The notes beneath the pieces were generated by a model. The model searched no databases. It was given only the letters and a program-made list of their open reading frames with translations, and was not told the DNA's origin. A program made the position numbers and the translations under genes. From positions 100,323 to 164,322 of the forward strand of contig NZ_CAMFHB010000003.1 in NCBI RefSeq assembly GCF_945952055.1: a stretch of 64,000 bases of DNA. Reading direction: 5' to 3'. Below are positions 36,074-45,274 of this stretch, in pieces; the first letter of the stretch is position 1, and each line of letters begins with the position of its first letter. The DNA comes from an uncultured Alsobacter sp. Lineage in GTDB: Bacteria > Pseudomonadota > Alphaproteobacteria > Rhizobiales > Beijerinckiaceae.

Positions 36074-36411
36074 CCATGAACGGCGCCTCCGCTTTCCCTG
36101 CCGAGACCCGAGTGAACCGCGAGACCCGTGAAGTCTTCACAAGCCGACAGTGGGACTGCCTTATCTATCCCGAGAAAACCATCCCCGGTGCGCACGGTCT
36201 GAACCTCCTGCGAGACTGCGAAGACATCTCGTCAGGGTATGACGGGAGTTTGAACGGGGATGCTCAGTTCGTTCAGAGCATCATCTATTCGTGCAACGTG
36301 ACCCGCGACTACATCCCCGGTCACCTCCTTGCGATGCTGACCGACGCTCAAGTCAACCGCCTCACGATGCTTTGCCTACGCGCGAAGACCGTACTGAACT
36401 CCAAGCCCTGA
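36070..36411 (+). CDS. Small paralogue B, 113 residues, unknown
   Basis: This is a clear duplicate of the preceding gene: NRETREVFTSRQWDCLIYPEK, PGAHGLNLLRDCEDI and DYIPGHLLAMLTDAQVNRLTMLCLRAK align along its whole length. It again starts in an ATGA overlap. The copies have diverged strongly outside the motifs, so the duplication is old and both are probably kept for different or paired roles. Confidence 0.75.
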   Translation: MTMNGASAFPAETRVNRETREVFTSRQWDCLIYPEKTIPGAHGLNLLRDCEDISSGYDGSLNGDAQFVQSIIYSCNVTRDYIPGHLLAMLTDAQVNRLTMLCLRAKTVLNSKP

Positions 36412-36422
36412 AAGCCCCCGCC

Positions 36423-37493
36423 ATGACCTTCTCCTCCTCCTTCTCCTCCGAGACCCCCGAACCCTCCAGCAAGGACGTATTCGGACGCACTCGGATCAAC
36501 TTCGGCAACGATCTCCCCACTTCACGCCCCTCTCACGCCTCCAACAAGTCCGCCGGGGTCGCCTCGGTCCAGTTCGGGGTGTCCGAGGATGCCTTCTCCG
36601 ATGATCGCGCTCAGGTTGCCCCGACAGGCAACGCTCGGCGCCCTGGCGTGGTCCGCATGAACATGCATGACGGTGTTGTGCATCAGGCTGGTGTCCAGCG
36701 TGCCTCCACCGCCACCCCCTCCGATGGCACCGTGCTGGGCTCCGCTCGAAGTGCCTTCGGTTCGGTGATCTCCCCCGCCAACCTCAAGCACGATGACCTC
36801 GTGGATGTGGGTGGCATGAAGACCACCGTGGCCGTCGCGGAGCAGATGGGCTTGCTGCGCAAGGAGGCCGGTGGCTGGGTCGAGGTGGCTGCTCCCCCTC
36901 AGTCCCCCGCCCAGGCTGCCGAAGGTTCCCCTGAGGCTGCCCCCGAAGGTCCCCCGGTGGAGAGCTTCTCCCGTGCCGTCGAGGATGGCATCAGCGCCCT
37001 GGTTGAGGTCACCGACGCCAGCACCCAGCTTGCCATCGTGGACGCCATCGCCCGTGAGGGTGTTGTCTCGGAAGCCCTGGTGGGGCGTCTGGCCTCTCAG
37101 GCTGGCATGGAGCCCGCCGACGCTTCGCGCTTCATCGAGGGTGTGCGTGGTGAGTTCGAGGCCCAGGCTGCCAAGTCCCTCTCCAAGCTGGGCGTGAACG
37201 ACATGTCCCATTTCGGTGAGTGGGCAGCCCAGAACGGCCACGAGACCGAACTGGCACGGGCTATCACGGAGCACGTCACGAGCCGCTCCACGGCCTCCTA
37301 TGCGAAGCTGGCGACCCAGTACGTGGAGAGCATCGACCGTCACTCCCCCGAGCTTCTCTTCGGTGCCGACCTCGGTCCCGGTGTGGAAGTCATCAAGGGC
37401 AACGATGGCCTCCCGGTCCTCCAGATCGGAGGCCGGACGTACGGGTGGGCTTCGGCCATCCGTGCTGGGCTCGTGACGGTGTCGGGCCGGTGA
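36423..37493 (+). CDS. Hypothetical protein, 356 residues, possibly virion-associated
   Basis: The N-terminal 60 residues are low-complexity Ser/Pro/Thr-rich. The middle contains NLKHDDLVDVGGMKTTVAVAEQMGLLRKEAGGWVEV, then a Pro/Ala/Glu linker (about 155-180). The C-terminal half is helical and ends in a compact piece (GVEVIKGNDGLPVLQIGGRTYGWASAI). It precedes the ejection-protein genes in the same transcript. I see no capsid, portal or protease motif and cannot assign it. ATG 36423 fits the codon change after the previous stop. Confidence 0.7.
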   Translation: MTFSSSFSSETPEPSSKDVFGRTRINFGNDLPTSRPSHASNKSAGVASVQFGVSEDAFSDDRAQVAPTGNARRPGVVRMNMHDGVVHQAGVQRASTATPSDGTVLGSARSAFGSVISPANLKHDDLVDVGGMKTTVAVAEQMGLLRKEAGGWVEVAAPPQSPAQAAEGSPEAAPEGPPVESFSRAVEDGISALVEVTDASTQLAIVDAIAREGVVSEALVGRLASQAGMEPADASRFIEGVRGEFEAQAAKSLSKLGVNDMSHFGEWAAQNGHETELARAITEHVTSRSTASYAKLATQYVESIDRHSPELLFGADLGPGVEVIKGNDGLPVLQIGGRTYGWASAIRAGLVTVSGR

Positions 37494-37753
37494 CGGGCGG
37501 GGACTTCGTGTGGGGTGTCGGGCATGTCCCGGCTCCCCGTTCCTCCAGCCCTGAGGCCCTCGCGAGGCGTGAGGCTGAACACCTCGATGCCCTGGTGGAC
37601 TACGCCAAGGCCACCATCGTGGACACCATCCGCTCCCGTCCCCGTGGCGGGACCATCGTGTGGGAGGGTGGGGAGCCGGTTCGGCTGTTCTTCCCCGACA
37701 TCAGCCCGCACCCCTTCACGATCCGTCAGGCCGTCGAGGCAGGACACATCTGA
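37490..37753 (+). CDS. Small hypothetical protein, 87 residues
   Basis: It starts at GTG overlapping the previous stop (GTGA). The middle is a helix (SPEALARREAEHLDALVDYAKATIVDTIRSR), followed by a short beta-rich end (GGTIVWEGGEPVRLFFPDI). There is no recognisable domain. It is directly followed by an intrinsic terminator. Confidence 0.65.
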   Translation: MTGGDFVWGVGHVPAPRSSSPEALARREAEHLDALVDYAKATIVDTIRSRPRGGTIVWEGGEPVRLFFPDISPHPFTIRQAVEAGHI

Positions 37754-37786
37754 CCTTCGGTTCCATCACTGATGGAAGTTCTCTCG

Positions 37787-37818
37787 CCCCCGGTGCCCCC
37801 ACAGGTGCCGGGGGTTTT
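37787..37818 (+). terminator. Intrinsic terminator inside the rightward arm
   Basis: CCCCCGGTGCC (37787-37797) pairs with GGTGCCGGGGG (37804-37814) over 11 positions including two G-T pairs. TTTTCTGTTT follows. This is a standard Rho-independent shape. It separates the early/middle genes from the ejection-protein block, so an antiterminator, read-through or a second promoter is needed for the latter. Confidence 0.85.
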
Positions 37819-37840
37819 CTGTTTCAGAAGCCCTTGCCCC

Positions 37841-38140
37841 ATGACCATTGAGATCACCGTCATCAAGACGAAGAACCCGACCCGCTTCACGGCCATCAAC
37901 GCCGCGACTGGGGAACGTCTCGTCACCACCGCCACCCCCTTCTTCGATGCCGCTCGGTACTTCCTCCGTCGCGGTGCCAGACCCTCCACACCCATCGTCA
38001 TGCGCCACCAGGGCTCCGATGAGATCGCCATGCGGTCCACCGTGGGTGCCGCCGCACGCCTGACGGTGAAGGACAGCCCGCACGGGCCGGTCTTCGTGAA
38101 GTGGAAGCCCTTCAACCCGAAGCTGGGGGCCTCCCGGTGA
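37841..38140 (+). CDS. Small hypothetical protein, 99 residues
   Basis: The N-terminus MTIEITVIKTKNPTRFTAINAATGERLVTTATPFFDAARYFLRRG resembles short beta-rich domains found in phage accessory proteins. The C-terminus ends in a basic strand. It starts 23 bases after the terminator and has no obvious ribosome site. Its stop overlaps the GTG of the next gene. Function is unknown. Confidence 0.65.
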   Translation: MTIEITVIKTKNPTRFTAINAATGERLVTTATPFFDAARYFLRRGARPSTPIVMRHQGSDEIAMRSTVGAAARLTVKDSPHGPVFVKWKPFNPKLGASR

Positions 38141-38349
38141 ACAGGTCTGACAACGAACTCCACCTCAGCGAAGCCGCTCAGCGCGTCTTCATCCGCTACC
38201 GGCTCGCCATGCGCCTCACCGGCGCCCCCGAGAAGTCCCCTCAGGATGTCTTCGAGATGGCGCTCCAGTGCCTCGACAAGGAGATGACGGACTGGGGTGT
38301 GCCCCCGTTCGAGGAACTCTCGAAGCTCCACGGCTCCAAGCTGAACTGA
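38137..38349 (+). CDS. Small hypothetical protein, 70 residues
   Basis: GTG 38137 overlaps the previous stop (GTGA). The short acidic helical protein contains SEAAQRVFIRYRLAMRLTG and PQDVFEMALQCLDKEM. It could be a small virion or regulatory protein; nothing identifies it. Confidence 0.6.
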   Translation: MNRSDNELHLSEAAQRVFIRYRLAMRLTGAPEKSPQDVFEMALQCLDKEMTDWGVPPFEELSKLHGSKLN

Positions 38350-38364
38350 CCACACAATCGGATT

Positions 38365-38383
38365 GAGTGAACTGACCTCACTC
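38365..38383 (+). other. 6-bp hairpin before the ejection-protein genes
   Basis: GAGTGA (38365-38370) pairs with TCACTC (38378-38383) around a 7-base loop. It sits in the 80-bp gap before the 769-residue gene. There is no U-tract, so it may be an RNA processing or stabilising site, or the gap may hold a promoter. Confidence 0.3.
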
Positions 38384-38429
38384 ACTCCCTCATCCCCTTT
38401 ACCGCCCATGCGTGGGCCAAGGATTTTCC

Positions 38430-40739
38430 ATGCCTTCATTCGTCCCCGGTCTTCAGGTTGCGACCTCTGACCGCCCCGACGTTTCCCGTGCTGAACGTCA
38501 TGTTCCCATCCCCGGATCGGAACAGCGTTCCCAGCGTCTCTCTCCCACCGCTCGCCCGGTGGACCCGTACAACCGCCCGGCTCCCGCCATGAAGGTGGAC
38601 GACAGCCTCATCCGTCTTGCAGACAGCCTTGGTCGCCTCTCCCCGTCGCTCTTGGCCCTCTCCGAGGTGACCACGAAGGATGCTGCCGAGAACGCTCCCT
38701 CCCTCGCTGCCTCCAAGCTGGCGAAGGTGAAGAGCCTCGATGAGGCCCGCGCGATCATCGACACGGACCCCGACCTAAAGGGCGAGGTCAACCGCAAGGC
38801 GTACATGCTCCAGTTGGGGCAGCGCGCGGGGCTCTCGGCCATCACGGACATCGGTGGCGAGTACGAGAAGAGTGACAAGACCGCTTTCGATCTCGATGGT
38901 GCGATCTCCTCGCGCACCTCGACGGACTTCGAGACCTACAAGAACGACCCTCAGTTCATCGCCGGATACCGTCAGGCCACCGAAGGTGCCGCCAACCGGC
39001 TCCGTGTCGGACAGGCTCAGGTGAAGACCGAGGCTGCCATTCAGGACATCAACCAGGGCGTCTACGAACGGCAGCTTGGTACCGCTCGCGAGATGATCGC
39101 CCAGGGCCGGAACGCGGCTGATGCCATGGAGGCCATCTCCACCATGACCGCCGGGGACAAGGCGTTCCTCGGGGTCAACTTCAAGGACCAGGAGAAGGCT
39201 CTCCTGAAGGCCATGAAGGTTCTGGCTGACGAGGGCCAGTACGACTTCGTGAAGGGGATGCTGGAACACCAGCGGGTGGGCCGTGATGGGGTCAAGCTCG
39301 GCGCCATCGCTGACAAGGCCGAGTACGCCACCGATGTCCTGGGCATCCTCCGTCACGCGGACAAGCGCCGGGATGAGGTCAACAAGGAGCGGGGCTTCGA
39401 GCCCATCAACAAGTTCTGGGATCAGGCCCGCGAAGGGAAGCTGAACGAAGACGACCTCACCAGCTACCGGAAGCTCAACCCCGGCTCCATGACGGACCCC
39501 CAGTTCCGCTCGATGGTCGAGACGAGCCGCTCGGTGCGCGCTCAGGCTGCCGCCGAACTCGAGAAAGCCCGCCGGGAAGAGAACGCCTCCCAGGCCGAAT
39601 ATGCCCAGCGCCGCGAGGTCGAGGACACCGGCTATGCCGCTGCTGAGCGGGGCAACCTTCCGCTTGTCGAAGATCAGCGGATCATCGACCGGAAGGGGCA
39701 GGAAGCCGTCATCACCCGTGATGAGCAGATCAAGGTCATCGAGGGCCGGAAGGTCGCTGAGCTCGACCGCAAGTACCAGGGCAAAGACCCTGAGATGCGG
39801 TTCGTGGAGGAGGCCGACTGGAGAGCCAACAACGGCATCATCAACCGCCAATGGAAGTCGGTAATGACCTCGGGGATTGGCGCCGCCTCTCCCTCCAACG
39901 TCGCCGCTGGTGTCATTCCCAACTCGGTCAAGGCCGGGGTGGCGATGTACCGGAAGCTCAAGACCACCCACGGAGCGGTCATCGGGCAGTACCTGAACGA
40001 CGACCAGCGCAACTTCTACGAGATGGTGGATGTGGGCGTGACCGACCTGGGCCTTGATGAGGGTCAGGCGATCATGAACGCGGCCACCGCGCACAACGAT
40101 CCTGCCTCGGTGGACACCAAGGCGAACCGGGTGAAGGTCTCGGAGATCGACAAGAAGGTGAAGGGGCTGTCCATCGGTGGTGGCTGGTTCGGCATCGGTG
40201 GGACCTCGGTCGAGAACCGGGACTACGCTGCCGGGTCCATCCTCTCTATCGCTCGGACCTATGCGGTGGCTGGCCTCGACGCCGATACCGCCATCGAGAA
40301 GGCCACGGAGCGGTTCCAGAAGAGCCACGTGGTCATCAACGGCTTCGCTGTCCGCACCGACGACCATACCCCTCCGTGGTTCGCCTCGCGGGTGAAGGAG
40401 CGGCTGGCTGCCTATGCCTCGGCCAACGGTGAGCGTGAGGGCGTGAAGCCTGAGGATCTCGCCATTGTCCCGGTGGGGAACGGCGTTGGCTCGTACCAGA
40501 TCATCGACAAGGCCACCCGGCTCCCCGTCGCCAACCGGGGCATGAGGTCATTCTCCGCTCGCGACCTCGCGGGTGACGAGAACCGCCGCGTGGAGGCTGA
40601 ACGCCAGAAGGCCATCGACGCTGCCAACAGCAAGAAGACCCAGCGCATGGACGCCAACGCCCAGCGCCAGAAAGACAACGAGAAGTTCGTCCCCCCCGTC
40701 CTGCCGGGTCCTGACGAGATCCTGAGGAAGGGCAAGTGA
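38430..40739 (+). CDS. Internal virion protein, T7 gp15-like in size and position
   Basis: This 769-residue protein is mostly helical, with long charged stretches (AELEKARREENASQAEYAQRREVEDTGYAAAERG, residues about 377-410) and a basic, glutamine-rich C-terminus. It has no signal peptide or membrane helix. The next gene is a 1332-residue lysozyme-bearing protein. Together they reproduce the T7-type pair gp15 (747) and gp16 (1318), which leave the capsid during ejection and form a channel across the envelope. The assignment rests on size, order and the partner, not on a motif. AAGGA 7 bases before ATG 38430 decides the start. Confidence 0.65.
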   Translation: MPSFVPGLQVATSDRPDVSRAERHVPIPGSEQRSQRLSPTARPVDPYNRPAPAMKVDDSLIRLADSLGRLSPSLLALSEVTTKDAAENAPSLAASKLAKVKSLDEARAIIDTDPDLKGEVNRKAYMLQLGQRAGLSAITDIGGEYEKSDKTAFDLDGAISSRTSTDFETYKNDPQFIAGYRQATEGAANRLRVGQAQVKTEAAIQDINQGVYERQLGTAREMIAQGRNAADAMEAISTMTAGDKAFLGVNFKDQEKALLKAMKVLADEGQYDFVKGMLEHQRVGRDGVKLGAIADKAEYATDVLGILRHADKRRDEVNKERGFEPINKFWDQAREGKLNEDDLTSYRKLNPGSMTDPQFRSMVETSRSVRAQAAAELEKARREENASQAEYAQRREVEDTGYAAAERGNLPLVEDQRIIDRKGQEAVITRDEQIKVIEGRKVAELDRKYQGKDPEMRFVEEADWRANNGIINRQWKSVMTSGIGAASPSNVAAGVIPNSVKAGVAMYRKLKTTHGAVIGQYLNDDQRNFYEMVDVGVTDLGLDEGQAIMNAATAHNDPASVDTKANRVKVSEIDKKVKGLSIGGGWFGIGGTSVENRDYAAGSILSIARTYAVAGLDADTAIEKATERFQKSHVVINGFAVRTDDHTPPWFASRVKERLAAYASANGEREGVKPEDLAIVPVGNGVGSYQIIDKATRLPVANRGMRSFSARDLAGDENRRVEAERQKAIDAANSKKTQRMDANAQRQKDNEKFVPPVLPGPDEILRKGK

Positions 40740-43700
40740 CCATGAACAACGCTCGCACGATCTACCAGACCCTCCGCGACGACGGAGGGTTCACTCACGA
40801 ACAAGCAATGGGTGCCATGTCCAACCTCCTGGGCGAGAGCCTGGACAAGGGAGACGTGAACACCCGTGGGTGGAACTCCGGGGAGGCCGCTCTCGGGGTC
40901 GCTCAGTGGCGTGAAGGGCGCCAGACGAACCTTCGCCGGTTCGCTGCTGAGAAGGGGCTCGATGTCTACGACCCCCGCGCTCAGGCCCTCTTCATCGTCC
41001 ACGAGTTGAACACCACCGAGAAGGCTGCCGGTGACCGCCTCCGTCAGGCCCGCACCCTCGAAGAGGCTGCCGGCGCCTTCATCGGCTTCGAGCGTCCTGG
41101 CGGGTGGTCCAGGGACAACCCGACGTGGGCGCCGGATCTTCCTCGCCGGATCAAGCTCGGTCGTCAGTTCGAGGCCCGGCTGACGGGGGTCGCGCTGCCT
41201 ACCATCGGTGACGACGTGGACCCCTCCGCTTCCCTTCGGGACACCCTCAACAGCCAGAAGGCGGGATGGGGTGATCAGGTCATCAAGGACAACCCGTTCC
41301 TTGAGAAGTACCCGACCGTGGGGGCTTACCGGGACTGGCGCACGGCTCGTGAGGCCGAGGCTGCCAAGCGGGCTTCCCTGGGCACCGGGGCTGTCCTCCC
41401 GACCACCTCGGGTGATGTGAAGTCCCCCTCAGTGATGCCCGACTATGAACGGCGAGACATCGAGCGGGAGAACGAGAAGAAGTGGGGCCGGGCTTGGTAT
41501 GAGGACACGTGGGATGCCGTCTCTCAGCAGCCCACCATCCGCGACACTGGGCGCCTCATCACCGGCAACAGCTATGAGGAAGACCCCAACTTCCGCATGA
41601 CCAAGGATCTCCACAAGGAGGTCACGAAGGGGCTCCCCGAGGAGTACTGGGGCAAGTTCTCCGATGCTCGCTCAGAGAGCCACGCGGCGTGGATCAGGCA
41701 AGAGCTTGAGAAGGAGATGGACCGCCAACGCCGGTACGCATCCGGTGGTGGTGGCTATGCCTTCGGGATGAACCTCCTCGAAGGAGCAGCCGACATCCCG
41801 TCTCTCGCTCTGGGTCTCGGGGTGGGCAAGGTGGCTGCCATTGGTGCCTCCACCCGCCGGGCGATCATCGCTCGGGAGGCACTCGGTGCCGCCTTGGGGA
41901 ATGCTGTCTCGGAGGTCCCCTCGGCCTTCGGGAACCCGCTCGGGGAAACCTCGGACATCGCGGTTGCCGCTGGGCTGGGGCTCGTCCTGGGCGCTGGCTC
42001 AGGGTTCCTCTCGTCAAAGAGCGTGGCCCGTGAGGCCGCTGCCTTGGAGGAGATCGGACGACGTGCTGCCGGTCTGCCCACCGCTGGCTCTGCCGGTGAT
42101 GCTGGCGCCGCCTTCGCCCATGGCGTGGACAGCCTGAACGCCAACGCAGCGGATTGGATTGCCTCGGCTGAGAGCTTCTCGGGTCCTGCCTTTGGCAAGG
42201 CTCGATACGATGTCTCGGCCACCCTCCAAAGGTCCGAGAACCCCGTCACCCGTGCCCTCGGCGCCAACCTCGTGGAAGACGCGGTGGGCAAGCGGGGAGA
42301 GGTCTCGGCCATCGCGGTGAGCGAGTGGCAGGGCAAGCTCCTCCGCTCGTGGGAGCACACCGCCGCATCGGAGGTGGAGCCCCTCTTCGAGAAGTTCGCG
42401 GAGGCCAAGGGCTGGAACTGGTTCGAGAAGGAGAAGGGTCGCTCGGCCTTCAACGAGGCCGTTGTTGACGCCATCCGTGCCACCGACCCGACCACTCCCG
42501 TGGACCCTCACATCGCCAAGGCTGCCGACGTGTACCGGAAGCTCTTCGCGGAGATCGCGGACACCGCCCGCAATCCTGGCGTGCTCGATGGGACCACCCG
42601 TAGGGCCGTGAAGGGCTTCGATGAGATCGAGGAGAACCCGAACTACGTCCCCCGCATCGTGGACCGCACCGCCGTGGCCGAGAACATCGACCGCTTCGGG
42701 ACGCGACAGGTGGAAGACCTCTTCCATCAGGCTATCCGGGGCTTCACCCCTGACCTCGATGACGAGATCGCCCGCCGTGTCGCCAAGGGCTACGTGAAGC
42801 GCATCTCGGAGATGAAGGCGGGGCTGGAAGGTGGCGCCGCCAAGACCCTCAAGGGTGGCGACTACGAGGCCCTCCGTGACCTCCTCCACGGCATCGACGG
42901 TGCCACGGACGGGGATGTGGAGCGCATCATCGCGGCCATGTCCAAGAGGGACGACAGCGATGCCGGGAAGGTGTCCCGTGCCAAGCGCAGGACGCCCATC
43001 GATGAGAACTTCACGATGGCTGTCCGTGACCGCCACACGGGCCAGACTGTGGACCTGAGGGTGGCCGACTTCTTCGAGAAGGACGCCGGGAACCTGTTCA
43101 ACCAGTACGCCCGCCTGATGTCCGGTCAGGTCGCCATGTCGCTGCTTCGGATCAAGAACCCGAAGTTCGCGAAGGGGACCGTGAAGAAGACGGAGGAGTT
43201 CACGAAGATCGAGAATGGGAAGCTCGTGAGGGCCACCCGTGAGGTCGAGGTGGACGCTGATCCCACCGTCCCCGAGTTCCTCGTGGATGGGGTCACCTCA
43301 CGCGGCGAGTGGGACACCCTCATGAACCGCGTGAAGCAGGTTCAGGACGAGATGGACCCCTCGAAGGTGGACGCTGCCATGACGGACGTGGATCGTCTCC
43401 AGACCGTCTATGGCCTCATCACCGGGGGACCGATCGATGGGCAGTGGAAGAACGCCACCGCCTCCCAATGGGCACGCCGTGTCCGTGACCTGAACTACAT
43501 CCGCCTCATGAACCGGGTGGGTCTCGCTCAGGTCCCCGAACTGGGCAACGTGGTGGGCACGCTTGGCGTGAGGGCCACCGTTGGCTCCCTCCCGGTCGTG
43601 CGGAAGATCATCTCGGACGCCAAGGGTGGGAAGCTCGATCCCCAGTTCATCGCGGAACTCGACCACATGCTGTCTCCTGGCACCGACCATCTCCGGTCGC

Positions 43701-44734
43701 TGGCAAGGGACAGGGTGGCCGATGTCCACGGTGACAACCTCTTGGCTGGCAACCGGGTGGAGCAGGGCATCGACACGGCGCTTCAGTACGGCAAGCGGGT
43801 CACCTCGACCATCTCGGGGTTCCGGCACGTGGACAGCGCGCTCCAGAACCTCGCCGCCCGTGGCTTCGTGGCGAAGATGGTGGATACGATCTTCGACACC
43901 GGTCCCAGCTTCTCCATGACCCGCTTGAACTCCTTCGGGATCGACGACGACCTGTTCAAGCGCATCAAGGCCCAGGCCGAGAAGCACGCGGGGAGCGTCG
44001 AGGGAGCCGTCTCGGGCACCAACATCAGGACCCTGGGCCTGGACAACTGGACGGACCAGGAGGCCCGCGCTGCCTTCGAGATGGCTGCCTACCGGGCAAC
44101 CCGGAAGATCGTTCAGCAGAACGACATCGGCAACCTGCCGCTGTTCATGCACGGGGACACGTTCAAGCTCCTGACCCAGTTTCGCTCCTTCATGGCCGGC
44201 GCATGGTCGAAGCAGACCCTGTACTCCCTGAACATGCGGGACGGGGAGGCGGCTGCCTCCTTCGCCCTCTCCATGGCCCTGGGCGCTGTCGTCCACACCA
44301 CCAAGCTCGGCATCAAGGCCGCTGCCCTGAACGCCTCCGGCGCTACGGACAAGGTCAACGAGCTTTGGGAGAAGGAGGGTTCGTGGAGCCGGATGGCGCT
44401 GGCAGGGTTCAACCTGTCGGGACAGGCATCCGTCATCCCGGCAGCCTGGGACACCCTCACCGGGGTGGTGGGCTTCAAGCCGACCTTCGACGGCTTCCGC
44501 AACTCGGGGCTGGCCTCCGGTGCCGTCTCGGGCAACCCGGTGGTGTCGATGGTGGACAAGGGCCTCAAGGGCATCGGTGGGCTGGCTCAGGCGCCGTTCG
44601 GGGACAAGTTCACCCAGGCCGAGGCGAAGGGGCTGTGGCAGTTGCTGCCGTTCCAGAACGCGCTTGGGCTGTCCGAACTGTTCGGGATGCTCATCGACGG
44701 GCTGCCGGAACACAACGACGCCAAGCGGCGCTGA
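40736..44734 (+). CDS. Giant ejection protein with phage-tail-lysozyme domain, T7 gp16-like
   Basis: The N-terminal domain (residues 5-145) matches the phage-tail-lysozyme family: ARTIYQTLRDDGGFTHEQAMGAMSNLLGES with the likely catalytic Glu34, then ALGVAQWREGRQTNLRRFA and GGWSRDNPTWAPDLPRR. It would cut peptidoglycan during DNA entry. Hydrophobic segments lie near 345-375 and 395-430, and long helical regions follow to residue 1332. Total length is close to T7 gp16. GTG 40736 overlaps the upstream stop and has GAGGAAGG 6 bases before it; ATG 40742 is the alternative. Confidence 0.85.
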   Translation: MTMNNARTIYQTLRDDGGFTHEQAMGAMSNLLGESLDKGDVNTRGWNSGEAALGVAQWREGRQTNLRRFAAEKGLDVYDPRAQALFIVHELNTTEKAAGDRLRQARTLEEAAGAFIGFERPGGWSRDNPTWAPDLPRRIKLGRQFEARLTGVALPTIGDDVDPSASLRDTLNSQKAGWGDQVIKDNPFLEKYPTVGAYRDWRTAREAEAAKRASLGTGAVLPTTSGDVKSPSVMPDYERRDIERENEKKWGRAWYEDTWDAVSQQPTIRDTGRLITGNSYEEDPNFRMTKDLHKEVTKGLPEEYWGKFSDARSESHAAWIRQELEKEMDRQRRYASGGGGYAFGMNLLEGAADIPSLALGLGVGKVAAIGASTRRAIIAREALGAALGNAVSEVPSAFGNPLGETSDIAVAAGLGLVLGAGSGFLSSKSVAREAAALEEIGRRAAGLPTAGSAGDAGAAFAHGVDSLNANAADWIASAESFSGPAFGKARYDVSATLQRSENPVTRALGANLVEDAVGKRGEVSAIAVSEWQGKLLRSWEHTAASEVEPLFEKFAEAKGWNWFEKEKGRSAFNEAVVDAIRATDPTTPVDPHIAKAADVYRKLFAEIADTARNPGVLDGTTRRAVKGFDEIEENPNYVPRIVDRTAVAENIDRFGTRQVEDLFHQAIRGFTPDLDDEIARRVAKGYVKRISEMKAGLEGGAAKTLKGGDYEALRDLLHGIDGATDGDVERIIAAMSKRDDSDAGKVSRAKRRTPIDENFTMAVRDRHTGQTVDLRVADFFEKDAGNLFNQYARLMSGQVAMSLLRIKNPKFAKGTVKKTEEFTKIENGKLVRATREVEVDADPTVPEFLVDGVTSRGEWDTLMNRVKQVQDEMDPSKVDAAMTDVDRLQTVYGLITGGPIDGQWKNATASQWARRVRDLNYIRLMNRVGLAQVPELGNVVGTLGVRATVGSLPVVRKIISDAKGGKLDPQFIAELDHMLSPGTDHLRSLARDRVADVHGDNLLAGNRVEQGIDTALQYGKRVTSTISGFRHVDSALQNLAARGFVAKMVDTIFDTGPSFSMTRLNSFGIDDDLFKRIKAQAEKHAGSVEGAVSGTNIRTLGLDNWTDQEARAAFEMAAYRATRKIVQQNDIGNLPLFMHGDTFKLLTQFRSFMAGAWSKQTLYSLNMRDGEAAASFALSMALGAVVHTTKLGIKAAALNASGATDKVNELWEKEGSWSRMALAGFNLSGQASVIPAAWDTLTGVVGFKPTFDGFRNSGLASGAVSGNPVVSMVDKGLKGIGGLAQAPFGDKFTQAEAKGLWQLLPFQNALGLSELFGMLIDGLPEHNDAKRR

Positions 44735-44768
44735 AGAAGACCCGCAGGGGGATCACTGGCTTTCCGAG

Positions 44769-44796
44769 AGGGGGCTGGTGGTCCCCCTGTTTTTTT
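44769..44796 (+). terminator. Strong intrinsic terminator after the ejection genes
   Basis: AGGGGG (44769-44774) pairs with CCCCCT (44783-44788) around an 8-base loop, and the next bases are GTTTTTTT. This ends the rightward transcript and insulates the cargo gene that follows. Confidence 0.88.
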
Positions 44797-44843
44797 GCTG
44801 CCTCTCAGCGATGATAGGCAAGCCAAGCAGTTAGGAGACTACC

Positions 44844-45227
44844 ATGAAGGCCCACTGGATCGTTCTTGCACTTTGTCTCGCTTCATCGTCGGCGGAAGCG
44901 ATGTACGTCGAGAACTACGCAGCATGGCGTGGCATGGGTACAGCGCAGAAGGAAGGGGTAGCCATTGGCGCCTTCGATGGCGCGTTTGGCATCGTAAAGC
45001 CGAATGACTCCGATGCCATGTCGCTTTGGGCTGGAATACGCGACTGCACCATCAGCTTGAAGTTAGATAGTTCGATGCTTCGCCAACTGGTCGAGACTCG
45101 TTACCAGCAGCAGACGGTCGATTGGGACAAGCCAGCCGCGTGGATCGTCTACGACGAAGTGAAGCGGCTATGCCGAACAGCGATCAACAAGTACCGAGCG
45201 GAGGCCGGCTTACCCCCTCAACCGTAG
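44844..45227 (+). CDS. Secreted cargo protein with two cysteines
   Basis: This 127-residue protein has a clear Sec signal (MKAHWIVLALCLASSSAEA, cleavage after residue 19). The mature part contains Cys68 and Cys110, spaced as for a disulfide, in a helical pattern (GMGTAQKEGVAIGAFDGAFGI, then SMLRQLVETRYQQQ, then WIVYDEVKRLCRTAI) that recalls the Rap1a/Tai-type immunity fold without being a sure member. Lower GC than its neighbours, its own AGGAG, and its place between a terminator and attR mark it as a phage-moron-like gene. Superinfection exclusion or immunity is plausible but unproven. Confidence 0.75.
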   Translation: MKAHWIVLALCLASSSAEAMYVENYAAWRGMGTAQKEGVAIGAFDGAFGIVKPNDSDAMSLWAGIRDCTISLKLDSSMLRQLVETRYQQQTVDWDKPAAWIVYDEVKRLCRTAINKYRAEAGLPPQP

Positions 45228-45274
45228 GGGTCCATTGACCTCAACAGGCTTTTGTCCGGACCGCCGGGGGCCGG
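45227..45274. other. attR (element right end / comM)
   Basis: The element arm is 45227-45248, the crossover CT is 45249-45250, and comM resumes at 45251. Joined with the left arm 29273-29294, the element ends form attP, with GGGGTCCA and its complement TGGACCCC at equal distance (22 bases) from CT and further partial symmetry inside. That symmetry is what a serine recombinase dimer needs. Confidence 0.85.

Noticed and set aside
38371..38392. T3-like promoter match (CTCACTCACT) before the ejection genes
   Set aside because: It is a low-complexity CTCACT repeat that also forms the hairpin, and does not match the other repeated units of the element.
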